Positions 16,550-25,061 are shown, counted from the first letter of the stretch. The stretch: DNA of 27,225 nt from Lysobacterales bacterium (GCA_009692275.1 SHZL01000008.1:1-27225); one strand, 5' to 3'. The notes: a model not told the origin generated them from the letters alone. Made by a program: numbers and translations.

Positions 16550-16578
16550 TAGACACTTGAAATGACTAGTCGTATACT
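16550..16578 (+). promoter_or_regulatory. Sigma-70-like promoter of the Phd/VapC module
   Basis: TAGACA (16550-16555, five of six to consensus) is followed after 17 bases by TATACT (16573-16578, five of six). The start codon at 16585 is only seven bases after the -10, where transcription would begin, so the message would be essentially leaderless. The palindrome GACTAGTC (16564-16571) in the spacer could be the antitoxin's operator. Confidence 0.6.
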
Positions 16579-16584
16579 CTGTCC

Positions 16585-16803
16585 ATGAAGCAAATCGCCG
16601 CCGCCAAGTTCAAGGAGCAGTGTCTTGCGCTACTCGACCAGGTCGGGGCAGAGGGCATCATCATTACGAAGCGGGGCAAGCCTGTTGCGAAGCTTATCCC
16701 AATAAGCGCCGAGTCATCCTCACTGATTGGATCGCTCAAGGGACGCCTGACCATCAAGGGGCCTATCCTCAGCACCGACACGAAGTGGAATGCTGAATCT
16801 TGA
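16585..16803 (+). CDS. Phd/prevent-host-death family antitoxin
   Basis: A 72-aa antitoxin. MKQIAAAKFKEQCLALLDQV is the usual DNA-binding start, followed by IIITKRGKPVAKLIPI, the hallmark strand pair of Phd/YefM proteins, and a short C-terminal tail (GRLTIKGPILSTDTKW) that would wrap the toxin. No ribosome site stands before ATG 16585, consistent with leaderless translation from the promoter above. It overlaps the VapC-like toxin gene by 14 bases, so the two are surely translated together. It likely represses its own promoter through the palindrome in the promoter spacer. Confidence 0.9.
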   Translation: MKQIAAAKFKEQCLALLDQVGAEGIIITKRGKPVAKLIPISAESSSLIGSLKGRLTIKGPILSTDTKWNAES

Positions 16804-17149
16804 CACTCACGTGCTGCTGCACGCTGTTGGCGGTAAGCTCACGGCACGTGAGGGGCGTCTGTTGCGCGCAGATCGATGGAGTATTTCCGCAATAGTGCTG
16901 TGGGAAATTGCGAAACTGGCGCAATTGAAACGCATCGAAATTGATCTGGACGATGCCGAAGTGTCCCGGGTGCTGATGTCGGTGCATGTCTGGCCCATCA
17001 CGGCCGACATTGCACGCACCAGCACCCGGCTGGACATACGTGTTGACCCTGCGGACGAGCTGATCGCTGCCACCAGCCTTGTGCACAACGTGCCGTTGCT
17101 TACGCGGGACCGGAAATTGTTGTCATCCAGGCTGGTACCCCTGGCTTAA
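16790..17149 (+). CDS. PIN-domain (VapC-like) toxin ribonuclease
   Basis: A 119-aa PIN-domain protein, probably an endoribonuclease neutralised by the antitoxin before it. It begins LNLDTHVLLHAV, with the first catalytic Asp (Asp5), continues with SAIVLWEIAKL (conserved Glu), and has DPADELIAATSLVHNVPLLTRD, giving the remaining acidic residues. All residues expected of the metal site are present, so the toxin looks active. ATG 16790 lies inside the antitoxin gene in another frame, giving translational coupling. Its target RNA is unknown. The RapA gene follows closely on the same strand. Confidence 0.9.
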   Translation: MLNLDTHVLLHAVGGKLTAREGRLLRADRWSISAIVLWEIAKLAQLKRIEIDLDDAEVSRVLMSVHVWPITADIARTSTRLDIRVDPADELIAATSLVHNVPLLTRDRKLLSSRLVPLA

Positions 17150-17205
17150 GCCATTACCCCAGGGTGAGCCAGGTGGCCTCCCCGCCGCATGAACGAGTGC
17201 TGTGT

Positions 17206-20115
17206 GTGACTGTTATTTCCTTTCTTCCCGGCCAGCGCTGGGTGAGCAATACCGAATCGGAATTGGGACTGGGATTGGTTATCCAGGCGACCCATCGCCG
17301 TGTTGAGCTGGTTTTCCCCGCTGCCGCGGAGCGCCGCCTGTACGCCGTGGACAATGCACCGCTCAGCCGGGTGCAGTACCAGCCGGGCGAGCAGGTGCGC
17401 AGTGAAACCGGCCAGCCGCTGACGATAGATGCGGTGATGGAGGCCAATGGTTGCCTGATTTACAGCGGCTTCGACGAGCAAGGCCAGGCCGTCATACTGC
17501 CCGAGCGGGATTTAAACAGCCGCGTGCAATTCAGCAAACCCCAGGATCGCCTGTTCGCGGGACAAATAGACAAGAACCGCGCGTTTGAGCTGCGCTGCGA
17601 AACCCTTGAGCACAACCATCGCCAGCAACAATCCACAGTGCGCGGCTTGCTGGGCCCCAGGGTGCAACTACTGCCGCACCAGCTGTACATCGCCAGCGAA
17701 GTTTCCAGGCGCTATGCGCCCCGGGTACTGCTGGCGGACGAAGTGGGCCTGGGCAAGACCATCGAGGCCGGGCTGATACTGCACCAGCAGCTGATTACCG
17801 GGCGTGCGCAACGGGCACTGATCGTGGTCCCGGATAGCCTGTTGCATCAGTGGTTAGTGGAAATGCTGCGGCGCTTTAACCTGCTGTTTTCCATCATTGA
17901 CGCGGCACGCTGCGAGGGCCTGGAAGACTCGGCTGAAAACCCCTTCGAGAGCAGCCAACTGGTGTTGTGCACGCTGTCCTTCCTGCGCGACCATCCCGCG
18001 CAGCTTGCCCAGGCCTTGGCCACGGACTGGGATCTGCTCATCGTCGATGAAGCCCACCATCTGCACTGGAGTGAAGAGGCAGCCAGTCCCGCGTACCGCT
18101 GCATCGAAGCGCTGGCCAAACAGGCGCGGGGCTTGCTGCTGCTGACCGCCACACCGGAACAACTGGGAGTGGCAAGCCATTTCGCCCGCCTGCGATTGCT
18201 CGACCCGGACCGTTACTACGATCTGCAGTCGTTCATTGCGGAAGAGCACAAACATCAACCGGTCAATCGCCTGGTGCAGGACCTGGCTGCAGCAGATGTG
18301 CGCGCACGCCTGCTGCAGCATGATGTGCAGGAACAATTACGCAGCTACCTTGGGGCGGCGGTGGTGACGCCATTACTGGAGCTGGCGCGAAGTGAAGCCA
18401 GTGAGGAGTTTGCTGCCGCGGTCCGTGCGGTCATGCGCGACCTGCTGGACCGGCACGGCACCGGCAGGGTGCTGTTTCGCAACACCCGTGCTTCCGTCGG
18501 TGGCTTTCCCGATCGCCAATTGCTGAGATACCCATTGGCCGCCCCTGATGATTACATCGGCAACAGCCTGGACGCCACCGCTGAGCAGTTGCTCGCACCG
18601 GAGCAATTACTGGGTGAGTTGTGGGTAGAGCACGACCCACGGGTGCCCTGGCTGGCCCAGTGGCTGAAACAGGGGCTGGAGCAACGCCGTGGCGAGAAAG
18701 TTCTGGTCATCTGTGCACACGCCACAACTGCCATGGCGCTGGAAGAACATCTGCGCCTGCGGGCCGGCACATTGTCCGCTGTCTTTCATGAAGGATTGTC
18801 CCTGCTCGCGCGCGACCGCGCCGCAGCCTATTTTTCTGACGAGGCAATGGGCGCCCAGGTATTGCTGTGCTCGGAAATTGGCAGCGAAGGGCGCAACTTC
18901 CAGTTTGCCCATCACCTGGTATTGTACGACCTGCCCCTGAACCCCGACCTGCTGGAGCAGCGCATTGGCCGCCTCGACCGCATTGGCCAAAAACATATGG
19001 TGCAGATCCATGTGCCCTATTACGCCGCGAGTGCCCAGGGTGTGTTGCTCAACTGGTATCACGAAGGCCTGAACGCCTTCGAGCACATTTGCCCCGCCGG
19101 GCAGACGCTGTACCAGCAATTTGAGGCCGATCTGCGGCACTGCCTGCTGCATGCCGGTGACGAGCCTGCACTGGCCGGTTTGCTGCAGCGCACCCGGGAC
19201 CAGGCCACTGCGACCCTGCTGGCACTGCAACAAGGCCGTGATCGCCTGCTGGAAATGAATTCCTTTAACCGCGAGGGGGCTGATCGCATCATGGACAGCT
19301 TGTTTTCTGAAGAACGGGGCAAGGAAGAAGGCAGCCAGGTACTTGCAACCTACATGGAACAGCTGTTCGCTCAATTTGGCGTGGAGCAGGAACACCACTC
19401 CAGCAATAGCCTGGTCTTGCGCCCGGGCGCGCACATGCTGGTGGAGAGCTTTCCCGCACTGCCGGAAGACGGCATGACGGCCACCTACCGGCGCGACCTC
19501 GCCCTGTCGCGCGAAGACATGCACTACCTGACCTGGGAACACCCGCTGGTCAGTGGCGCGATGGACCTGGTGTTGAACGGAGAGTTCGGCAATGCCACGG
19601 TCTGCACCCTGAAATTGCCGCCGCTGAAGCCCACATTGAAGTCAGGCGCTATCCTGCTCGAAGCGATTTTCAGCCTGTCCTGTGTTGCCCCCGGGGAACT
19701 GCAACTGCAACGCTACTTGCCCCAGACCACGGTGCGCGCGCTGCTGGATGGCCTGCACAATGATTTAAGCAGCATACTGGGCAGCGCATACCTCAACCGG
19801 CGGGTACAGGAAACGCCACTGCACAGTGCCCGTGAACTGGTGCGGCACACGCGGCCGCAGCTTACCGCCATGCTGGCGCAGGCACAGGTTCTGGCTGAAG
19901 CCCGCGCAGCGGCGCTACGTGATGCAGCAGCAGTCACCGCGCGCACCGAACAGACGATCGAGCTGGAACGACTGCAAGCCCTGGCCGCGGTGAATCCGAA
20001 CATACGCCCGCAGGAAATCCAGTACCTGCAGGAAGCAGCAGAGCGCCTGCACGGCTTCATCCACAGCGCGCAATTGCGACTGGATGCCATCCGGGTGGTT
20101 GTGGTAACCGAATGA
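17206..20115 (+). CDS. rapA: RNA polymerase-associated ATPase RapA (HepA)
   Basis: A Swi2/Snf2-type ATPase that binds RNA polymerase and promotes its recycling. The N-terminal Tudor-like part has PGQRWVSNTESELGLG and FSKPQDRLFAGQID. The first ATPase lobe has LADEVGLGKTIEAG (Lys184), the DEAHH box at residues 281-285 and LLLTATPEQLG. The second lobe has VFHEGLSLLARDRAAAYF, LLCSEIGSEGRNFQFAHHLV and LEQRIGRLDRIGQ. The C-terminus ends LDAIRVVVV, as in E. coli. GTG 17206 gives 969 aa, one more than E. coli; the frame is open from GTG 17164, which would add 14 residues with no counterpart. Neither start has a strong ribosome site. It follows the PIN toxin gene by about 56 bases and may be read partly from that promoter. 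Confidence 0.96.
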   Translation: MTVISFLPGQRWVSNTESELGLGLVIQATHRRVELVFPAAAERRLYAVDNAPLSRVQYQPGEQVRSETGQPLTIDAVMEANGCLIYSGFDEQGQAVILPERDLNSRVQFSKPQDRLFAGQIDKNRAFELRCETLEHNHRQQQSTVRGLLGPRVQLLPHQLYIASEVSRRYAPRVLLADEVGLGKTIEAGLILHQQLITGRAQRALIVVPDSLLHQWLVEMLRRFNLLFSIIDAARCEGLEDSAENPFESSQLVLCTLSFLRDHPAQLAQALATDWDLLIVDEAHHLHWSEEAASPAYRCIEALAKQARGLLLLTATPEQLGVASHFARLRLLDPDRYYDLQSFIAEEHKHQPVNRLVQDLAAADVRARLLQHDVQEQLRSYLGAAVVTPLLELARSEASEEFAAAVRAVMRDLLDRHGTGRVLFRNTRASVGGFPDRQLLRYPLAAPDDYIGNSLDATAEQLLAPEQLLGELWVEHDPRVPWLAQWLKQGLEQRRGEKVLVICAHATTAMALEEHLRLRAGTLSAVFHEGLSLLARDRAAAYFSDEAMGAQVLLCSEIGSEGRNFQFAHHLVLYDLPLNPDLLEQRIGRLDRIGQKHMVQIHVPYYAASAQGVLLNWYHEGLNAFEHICPAGQTLYQQFEADLRHCLLHAGDEPALAGLLQRTRDQATATLLALQQGRDRLLEMNSFNREGADRIMDSLFSEERGKEEGSQVLATYMEQLFAQFGVEQEHHSSNSLVLRPGAHMLVESFPALPEDGMTATYRRDLALSREDMHYLTWEHPLVSGAMDLVLNGEFGNATVCTLKLPPLKPTLKSGAILLEAIFSLSCVAPGELQLQRYLPQTTVRALLDGLHNDLSSILGSAYLNRRVQETPLHSARELVRHTRPQLTAMLAQAQVLAEARAAALRDAAAVTARTEQTIELERLQALAAVNPNIRPQEIQYLQEAAERLHGFIHSAQLRLDAIRVVVVTE

Positions 20116-20168
20116 GCGGGTGAATTAAATTGGCCGTTCTTGGCGATTTCGGCCCGGGCTGCATCGGT

Positions 20169-20174
20169 TATACT
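20169..20174 (+). promoter_or_regulatory. Candidate -10 element for fhs
   Basis: TATACT lies 53 bases before the fhs start codon in the rapA-fhs gap. No good -35 stands at 17 bases; TTGGCG at 20140-20145 is 23 bases away, too far. It is a weak call based on the -10 alone. Confidence 0.3.
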
Positions 20175-20226
20175 GCTGCGCTTTGCTGTTTTGACCCGAT
20201 TGCAACAAGGAAAACTGGGGACCACC

Positions 20227-21906
20227 ATGAGCAACACATTGTCAGATCTGGACATCGCCCGGGCCAACAAAACCCTGCCCATTGCAGAAGTCGCCGCGGG
20301 CCTCGGAATTCCACTCAAGGACCTTATTCCCTATGGCCACGACAAGGCCAAGATCAGCTACGACTTCCTGGAAAACCTGGGCGACAAGCCGGATGGCAAG
20401 CTGATCCTGGTGACCGCGATTTCTCCTACCCCGGCCGGCGAGGGCAAGACCACCACCACGGTGGGGCTGGGCGATGGCCTGTGCAAAATCGGCAAGAAAG
20501 CCATCATTTGCCTGCGCGAACCCAGTCTCGGGCCCTGCTTTGGCATGAAAGGCGGCGCCGCGGGCGGCGGCTATGCGCAAGTCGTTCCCATGACCGATAT
20601 CAATCTGCATTTCACCGGAGATTTTCACGCCATAGGCGCGGCGCACAACCTGTTGTCGGCGGTGATCGACAACCACATTCACTGGGATAACACATTAAAT
20701 ATTGACCCGCGCCGCATCACCTGGAAACGGGTCATGGACATGAATGACCGGGCTTTGCGCGAGATCACCAGCGGCCTGGGCGGGCCCGGTAACGGCATTC
20801 CGCGCGAAGCCGGTTTCGATATCACGGTGGCTTCTGAAATCATGGCCATTTTCTGCCTGGCCACCAACCTTGATGACCTGCGCGAACGGATCGGCAAAAT
20901 CGTCATTGGCCAGACCCGTACGCTGGAGCCCGTTACGGTGGAACAACTCAAAGTGGCAGGAGCGATGACGGCCCTGTTGCGCGATGCGTTCCAGCCCAAC
21001 CTGGTGCAAACCCTGGAACACAACCCGGCGTTCATGCACGGTGGCCCGTTTGCCAATATTGCTCACGGCTGCAATTCAGTGATGGCCACCCGCACCGCAC
21101 TGAAGCTGGCGGACTACGTTATCACCGAAGCCGGTTTCGGCGCCGACCTGGGTGCGGAGAAGTTTTTTGACATCAAGTGCCGCAAGGCCGGACTGCAGCC
21201 CAACGCTGCCGTGCTGGTGGCGACGGTAAAAGCGCTGAAGATGCATGGCGGTGTCAGCAAAGACAACCTGAAAACGGAAAACGTGGCTGCAGTAATCAAA
21301 GGCTGCAAGAACCTCGGGCGGCACATCCGCAACATCGGCCAGTTTGGCGTGCCGGTCACGGTGGCCATCAACCATTTCACTGCGGACACAGCAGCGGAAC
21401 ATGCCGCCATCAAGACGTTTTGTGCCGAGCTGGGGGTTGAGTGTACGGTCTGTTCACACTGGGAGAAGGGTGGCGAAGGCGCCGTGGAACTGGCCGAACG
21501 GGTAGTCGAACTGATCAATCACAAGAAGTCGCAATTCCGCACTTTGTATGACGATGACATGAGCCTGTGGGACAAGACCAGACACATTGCACGAACGATC
21601 TACGGAGCAGAAGACATCCTCGCCGACAAGAAAGTACGCGACCAGTTCGCGCAGCTGGAAGCGGCAGGCTATGGACGTTTTCCCGTATGCATGGCCAAGA
21701 CCCAGTACAGTTTTTCCACCGACCCGGCTTTGCTGGGCGCTCCCTCCGGGCACGGCGTGCCGATCAGGGAAGTGCGCCTGTCCGCCGGGGCTGAGTTTGT
21801 CGTGGTTATTTGCGGCGAGATCATGACCATGCCGGGCTTACCCCGCAGGCCTTCATCGGAAAACATCAGCGTCAATCAGAACAAGGAAATCGAGGGATTG
21901 TTCTAG
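20227..21906 (+). CDS. fhs: Formate-tetrahydrofolate ligase
   Basis: A cytosolic C1-metabolism enzyme that uses ATP to join formate to tetrahydrofolate, giving 10-formyl-THF for purines, formyl-Met-tRNA or formaldehyde/formate assimilation. The 559-aa product has the P-loop TPAGEGKTTTTVGL, then EPSLGPCFGMKGGAAGGGY, DINLHFTGDFHAI, FANIAHGCNSVMAT, YVITEAGFGADLGAEKFFDIKCR, and the C-terminal FSTDPALLGAPSGH and GEIMTMPGLPRRPS. These are signatures of the family along the full length. ATG 20227 follows GGGGA. It follows rapA by about 110 bases, with a candidate -10 in the gap, so it may have its own promoter. No folD or other folate gene is beside it here. Confidence 0.97.
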   Translation: MSNTLSDLDIARANKTLPIAEVAAGLGIPLKDLIPYGHDKAKISYDFLENLGDKPDGKLILVTAISPTPAGEGKTTTTVGLGDGLCKIGKKAIICLREPSLGPCFGMKGGAAGGGYAQVVPMTDINLHFTGDFHAIGAAHNLLSAVIDNHIHWDNTLNIDPRRITWKRVMDMNDRALREITSGLGGPGNGIPREAGFDITVASEIMAIFCLATNLDDLRERIGKIVIGQTRTLEPVTVEQLKVAGAMTALLRDAFQPNLVQTLEHNPAFMHGGPFANIAHGCNSVMATRTALKLADYVITEAGFGADLGAEKFFDIKCRKAGLQPNAAVLVATVKALKMHGGVSKDNLKTENVAAVIKGCKNLGRHIRNIGQFGVPVTVAINHFTADTAAEHAAIKTFCAELGVECTVCSHWEKGGEGAVELAERVVELINHKKSQFRTLYDDDMSLWDKTRHIARTIYGAEDILADKKVRDQFAQLEAAGYGRFPVCMAKTQYSFSTDPALLGAPSGHGVPIREVRLSAGAEFVVVICGEIMTMPGLPRRPSSENISVNQNKEIEGLF

Positions 21907-21923
21907 TTCGGAGTTTCCTTGTT
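21880..21923. other. 10-base inverted repeat across the fhs stop codon
   Basis: AACAAGGAAA at 21880-21889 and TTTCCTTGTT at 21914-21923 are perfect inverted copies with a 24-base loop that contains the fhs stop codon. No T run follows, so this is not a standard terminator. It could shield the 3' end of the fhs message or be chance in AT-rich flanks. Confidence 0.45.
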
Positions 21924-21939
21924 GATCTTCCCGCTGTTA

Positions 21940-22218
21940 TTAATTCCAGCGCGGCTGGGCAATGATCAGGATCAGAAAGAACAAGGCGCCCAGGATGCCC
22001 GGGACAGCCAGCAACCACAGGATGATCAAAGCGGTTTTTTGCTGACCGGCCTGGTGCAAAGCCCGGCTGCCATACAAAATTGCGCCCAGCCCCAGCAGGA
22101 TGCAGGTCCACAACGCCATGTTGAACGAAGAAACCGAACCATCCGCCAGGCCCACAAAGAAAAAACCAACAAAAATTGCAGCGATGACTGCATCAAACCA
22201 CCACAACACACGATACAT
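21940..22218 (-). CDS. Small membrane protein (osmoprotectant permease-like annotation)
   Basis: A 92-aa protein with three hydrophobic segments. It begins MYRVLWWFDAVIAAIFVGFF, with FVGLADGSVSSFNMALWTCI next, a pattern I remember from small proteins annotated as osmoprotectant transporter permease; that function is doubtful. ATG 22218 has GGAG seven bases upstream and starts at the first membrane segment. A second in-frame ATG at 22278, also with a good AGGTG site, would add 20 charged residues, so both starts are possible. It is convergent with fhs and divergent from the large exported protein gene at 22513. Confidence 0.75.
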   Translation of the reverse strand: MYRVLWWFDAVIAAIFVGFFFVGLADGSVSSFNMALWTCILLGLGAILYGSRALHQAGQQKTALIILWLLAVPGILGALFFLILIIAQPRWN

Positions 22219-22424
22219 GTTCCTGCTCCGTTCTGGTGGCCTGTAAAGACTATATTTTCTTTTTTCATCCAGCTCCATAAATTCACCTGTTTGGATGACT
22301 TTGGTGTGCCACCGAACAGACTGAGGCGTGGTGCGGTTGTGCTCGGCGGTGTGCTGCTGGCCGGCGGATTCAAGCGTTCATGGAAAGCAATTGTTGAAAT
22401 CGTTGTTCAGACTGTATTCATGTC

Positions 22425-22445
22425 GACACGGATATAGTGCGTGTC
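22425..22445. promoter_or_regulatory. Inverted repeat around a -10-like hexamer
   Basis: GACACG (22425-22430) and CGTGTC (22440-22445) flank TATAGT (22433-22438), in the spacer upstream of the large exported protein gene. The arrangement fits a repressor operator over a -10 element. No good -35 is seen at the normal distance, so the promoter call is weak. Confidence 0.35.
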
Positions 22446-22512
22446 AGGTAATCCACCAAGGTTTTTAGCCTGTTGCAGGCGCTGTGGATTAGTCCCGAAC
22501 AGGAGTTCAGCC

Positions 22513-25023
22513 ATGAACCAACGATTGTCGTCCTTTCTTTGGTCTTTTTTGCTGCTGGTTGCTGTGTCTTCGGCGGTGGTCGAAGCGCAAGCGAGCGGTT
22601 GGCCACGCACGCTGCCGCTCGGGGCCGGAAGCGTCACTATTTATCCGCTGCAAGCGGATGATTTAAATGGCGATATCAGTCATTTCCGTGCCGCACTTGC
22701 GTACCGGAAAACCACCGATTCGACCACGGTATTCGGTGCTGCCTGGTTTGAGTCCCGCGTGGAAATAGACCGTGAAAACGGCATCGTCCACCCGCTTGAT
22801 CTCAAGGTCACAGAGACACGCTTCCCGGCCGGCACAGATGATGTGCAGGATGAAATTGCTGCCGCGTTCGGGCAGCAGGCGCCCGGCTGGGACCTCGATT
22901 TCCCGCTGAGCGAGTTTGAAACCTCCCTGGAAACGGCAAAGCAGGAAACGAAATCGGCGCAAAGCCTCAATACGGCCCCGCCCACCATCCTGTATCGGGA
23001 TCATCCCGCCCTATTGGTCAATATCGATGGTAAGCCCGTCTTTCGCAGCATTGAGAACAGCGATTACCAGGCCGTCATCAACACCCCCTATCCGCTGATT
23101 TTCGACGGCAAGACCTTTTACCTCAATGCAGCGCAAGGCGCCTGGTACCGTGCCGGCAGCGCTACCGGACCCTATCGCTTTGATACCGACCCGCCGGCAG
23201 ACCTGGTTGCGATGGTTGAGGCTTCCGCCAAGACGTCGGAGCGGCCGGCGGCAACCGGGAAAGTCACGGCGGCAAACGCGCCGGAGATCGTCGTAGCTAC
23301 CACACCATCGGAACTGATCGTTACCGAGGGCCCCGCCGAATTCGTGCCGCTGGCGGATGACTTGCTGGTGCTCGACAATTCAGCAGACGACGTATTCATG
23401 CACATTAGCACCCAACAGTATTACCTTGTGCTGGCCGGGCGTTGGTACCATTCCCCTTCGCTGAACGGGCCCTGGACTTACCGTGCTGCCGACGCCTTGC
23501 CGGTGGCTTTTACCAATATCCCGGGAAATTCGGACCAGGCGGACTCACGTGTCTACGTTCCCGGCACGGATGAGGCAGAGGAAGCGGTTCTGGATGCGCA
23601 GATTCCCGTGACTGCGACCGTAGCCAGGGGCCCGGTGGACCTGGACGTCAGTTACGACGGTGAACCCAGCTTTGAACCGGTGCAAGGCACCAGTCTGCAA
23701 TACGCTGATAACACGGCGTCCACGGTCATTGAGTCAGACAGAACCTACTACCTGGTGGAAGACGGGGTCTGGTACGTCTCTTCATCACCCAATGGCCCGT
23801 GGGAAGTGTCGGATTACCGGCCTGAAGAAGTGGCGGCAATTGCTCCGGAATCACCGGTGTACAACGTCAAGTACGTGTACGTTTATGACAGCACGCCCGA
23901 GTACGTCTACGTAGGTTACACACCGGGTTATACCGGTAGTTACGTCTACGGCAACTCTATCGTCTATGGCACCGGCTACTACTACGACCCGTGGATTTCA
24001 CCCGGTTACTACTATCCGCGCTACAGCACCTGGGGCTTCAATGTGGGCTACAACCCCTGGACCGGCTGGGGCTTCGGCTTGAGCTGGGGATGGGGGCCCT
24101 TCTATGCCGGTTTCTACTCAGGTGGTTATTGGCATCAGGACCGGTACTGGGGTGGCGGGGGCTATGGCTACTGGGGTCCTTGCGGTTACCGGCCGCGCTG
24201 GCGCTATGACAACGATTATGGCTATGGCGGCGGCCATGGCCAGAGTGATTTTGCCGCTGGCGACTCCCGCAATGCCAGTCTTCGCGTTCGCGACGCCAAT
24301 CTTTACCGTGATCGCGACCAAAAGGCCCGAGTCGCTGGCATTGATGATCGTACCGGCACTGGGACCGGCAAGCGGGCCGAAGGCCTGGCCCACGGAACAC
24401 GCGGTGCGAGCGGCGACCTCGCCAGGAACTCCGCTAATCCAGCAGGGCGAGGGGGAAAATTGAATGCTCCTGGCCAAGACACCACAGCAGCAACGAAAGG
24501 CGGTCTGAACAGAAGCGGTCCAGTCAGGGTTTCTGATTTGCGTGCCAAGGCGCAGAAGCGGGATGCCATGCTTGGGGCGGATCGTGGCAAACTGTTCGCG
24601 GACAACAACCGGGCTGGAGGGCGAAGCAGCCTTGCGCCGCTGGAGCGAAATGCAGTCAATAGAGTGGCGAGGGCGCCTTCAAAGGGTGCAATGGGGCGCA
24701 CACAGCCCACACCACAGAATGCCAACGGAATCCGCAACATGAAGCCCGGTGGCAATTCGACGCTGCGCAATGCGACGACGCGCAGCACGACGTATCGCCG
24801 CACGATGGATTCCATTGGCCGGCCAACGGCAGGCGCCCAGGCGCGTCCATCAGCGCCCCTACAGAACGGACGCGATGCCAGGAAGCCCTATCTCGCAGCG
24901 AGCAACGCTCCACAACAGCGCAGCGCTCCCCAGCAACGCCCTGCTCTCCAGCAGAGTAGTGCGCCGCAACAGCGTAGCGCTCCGCAACAACGCAGTGCCC
25001 CACAGCAACGCAGTGGGTTCTAA
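22513..25023 (+). CDS. Large exported protein with Y/W-G-P repeats and Q-rich tail
   Basis: An 836-aa protein of unknown function. ATG 22513 has AGGAG seven bases upstream and begins a signal peptide (residues 1-28, ending VVEAQA). Residues about 160-430 hold three copies of a module ending Y-x-L/V-x-x-G-x-W-Y-x-(S/A)-x-S-x-x-G-P-(W/Y), at about residues 200, 300 and 410. A tyrosine/glycine/tryptophan-rich stretch follows (about 450-570, for example YVYVYDSTPEYVYVGYTPGY), then a polar, basic, disordered region rich in Arg, Asn and Gly. The C-terminus is six APQQRS-type hexapeptides. I recall similar proteins labelled carbohydrate-binding family V/XII, which is consistent with the W/Y-rich modules but unproven. 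It is probably periplasmic or surface-attached, and likely acts with the FecR-type protein downstream. Confidence 0.88.
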   Translation: MNQRLSSFLWSFLLLVAVSSAVVEAQASGWPRTLPLGAGSVTIYPLQADDLNGDISHFRAALAYRKTTDSTTVFGAAWFESRVEIDRENGIVHPLDLKVTETRFPAGTDDVQDEIAAAFGQQAPGWDLDFPLSEFETSLETAKQETKSAQSLNTAPPTILYRDHPALLVNIDGKPVFRSIENSDYQAVINTPYPLIFDGKTFYLNAAQGAWYRAGSATGPYRFDTDPPADLVAMVEASAKTSERPAATGKVTAANAPEIVVATTPSELIVTEGPAEFVPLADDLLVLDNSADDVFMHISTQQYYLVLAGRWYHSPSLNGPWTYRAADALPVAFTNIPGNSDQADSRVYVPGTDEAEEAVLDAQIPVTATVARGPVDLDVSYDGEPSFEPVQGTSLQYADNTASTVIESDRTYYLVEDGVWYVSSSPNGPWEVSDYRPEEVAAIAPESPVYNVKYVYVYDSTPEYVYVGYTPGYTGSYVYGNSIVYGTGYYYDPWISPGYYYPRYSTWGFNVGYNPWTGWGFGLSWGWGPFYAGFYSGGYWHQDRYWGGGGYGYWGPCGYRPRWRYDNDYGYGGGHGQSDFAAGDSRNASLRVRDANLYRDRDQKARVAGIDDRTGTGTGKRAEGLAHGTRGASGDLARNSANPAGRGGKLNAPGQDTTAATKGGLNRSGPVRVSDLRAKAQKRDAMLGADRGKLFADNNRAGGRSSLAPLERNAVNRVARAPSKGAMGRTQPTPQNANGIRNMKPGGNSTLRNATTRSTTYRRTMDSIGRPTAGAQARPSAPLQNGRDARKPYLAASNAPQQRSAPQQRPALQQSSAPQQRSAPQQRSAPQQRSGF
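24907..25014 (+). repeat. Six tandem 18-base units coding APQQRS-type hexapeptides
   Basis: Exactly six codon-aligned units encode APQQRS, APQQRP, ALQQSS and then three APQQRS, directly before the final Gly-Phe. The units differ at third codon positions, so the peptide pattern is better kept than the DNA. Copy number may vary between strains. Confidence 0.9.
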
Positions 25024-25031
25024 AGGGGTCA

Positions 25032-25061
25032 GAGCCCATTGTTGCGGAGCCCATTGTTGCG
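25032..25061. repeat. Tandem 15-base duplication with GGGGTCAGAG box
   Basis: GAGCCCATTGTTGCG occurs at 25032-25046 and again at 25047-25061, directly behind AGGGGTCAGAG, which begins at the last base of the preceding stop codon. The GGGGTCAGAG box resembles sequences I remember near REP-associated transposase elements. TTGTTGCGGAGC (25039-25050) is also the reverse complement of GCTCCGCAACAA (24979-24990) in the hexapeptide repeats, so the mRNA could fold here. No transposase is present. Confidence 0.6.

Noticed and set aside
18607..19542. 311-codon frame antisense to rapA
   Set aside because: It lies entirely inside a well-conserved rapA frame and shows no family motif; GC-rich codon use opens such antisense frames.
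24907..25061. Possible CRISPR array from regular short repeats
   Set aside because: Units are contiguous codon repeats without spacers, and the 15-base duplication has only two copies; no cas genes are present.
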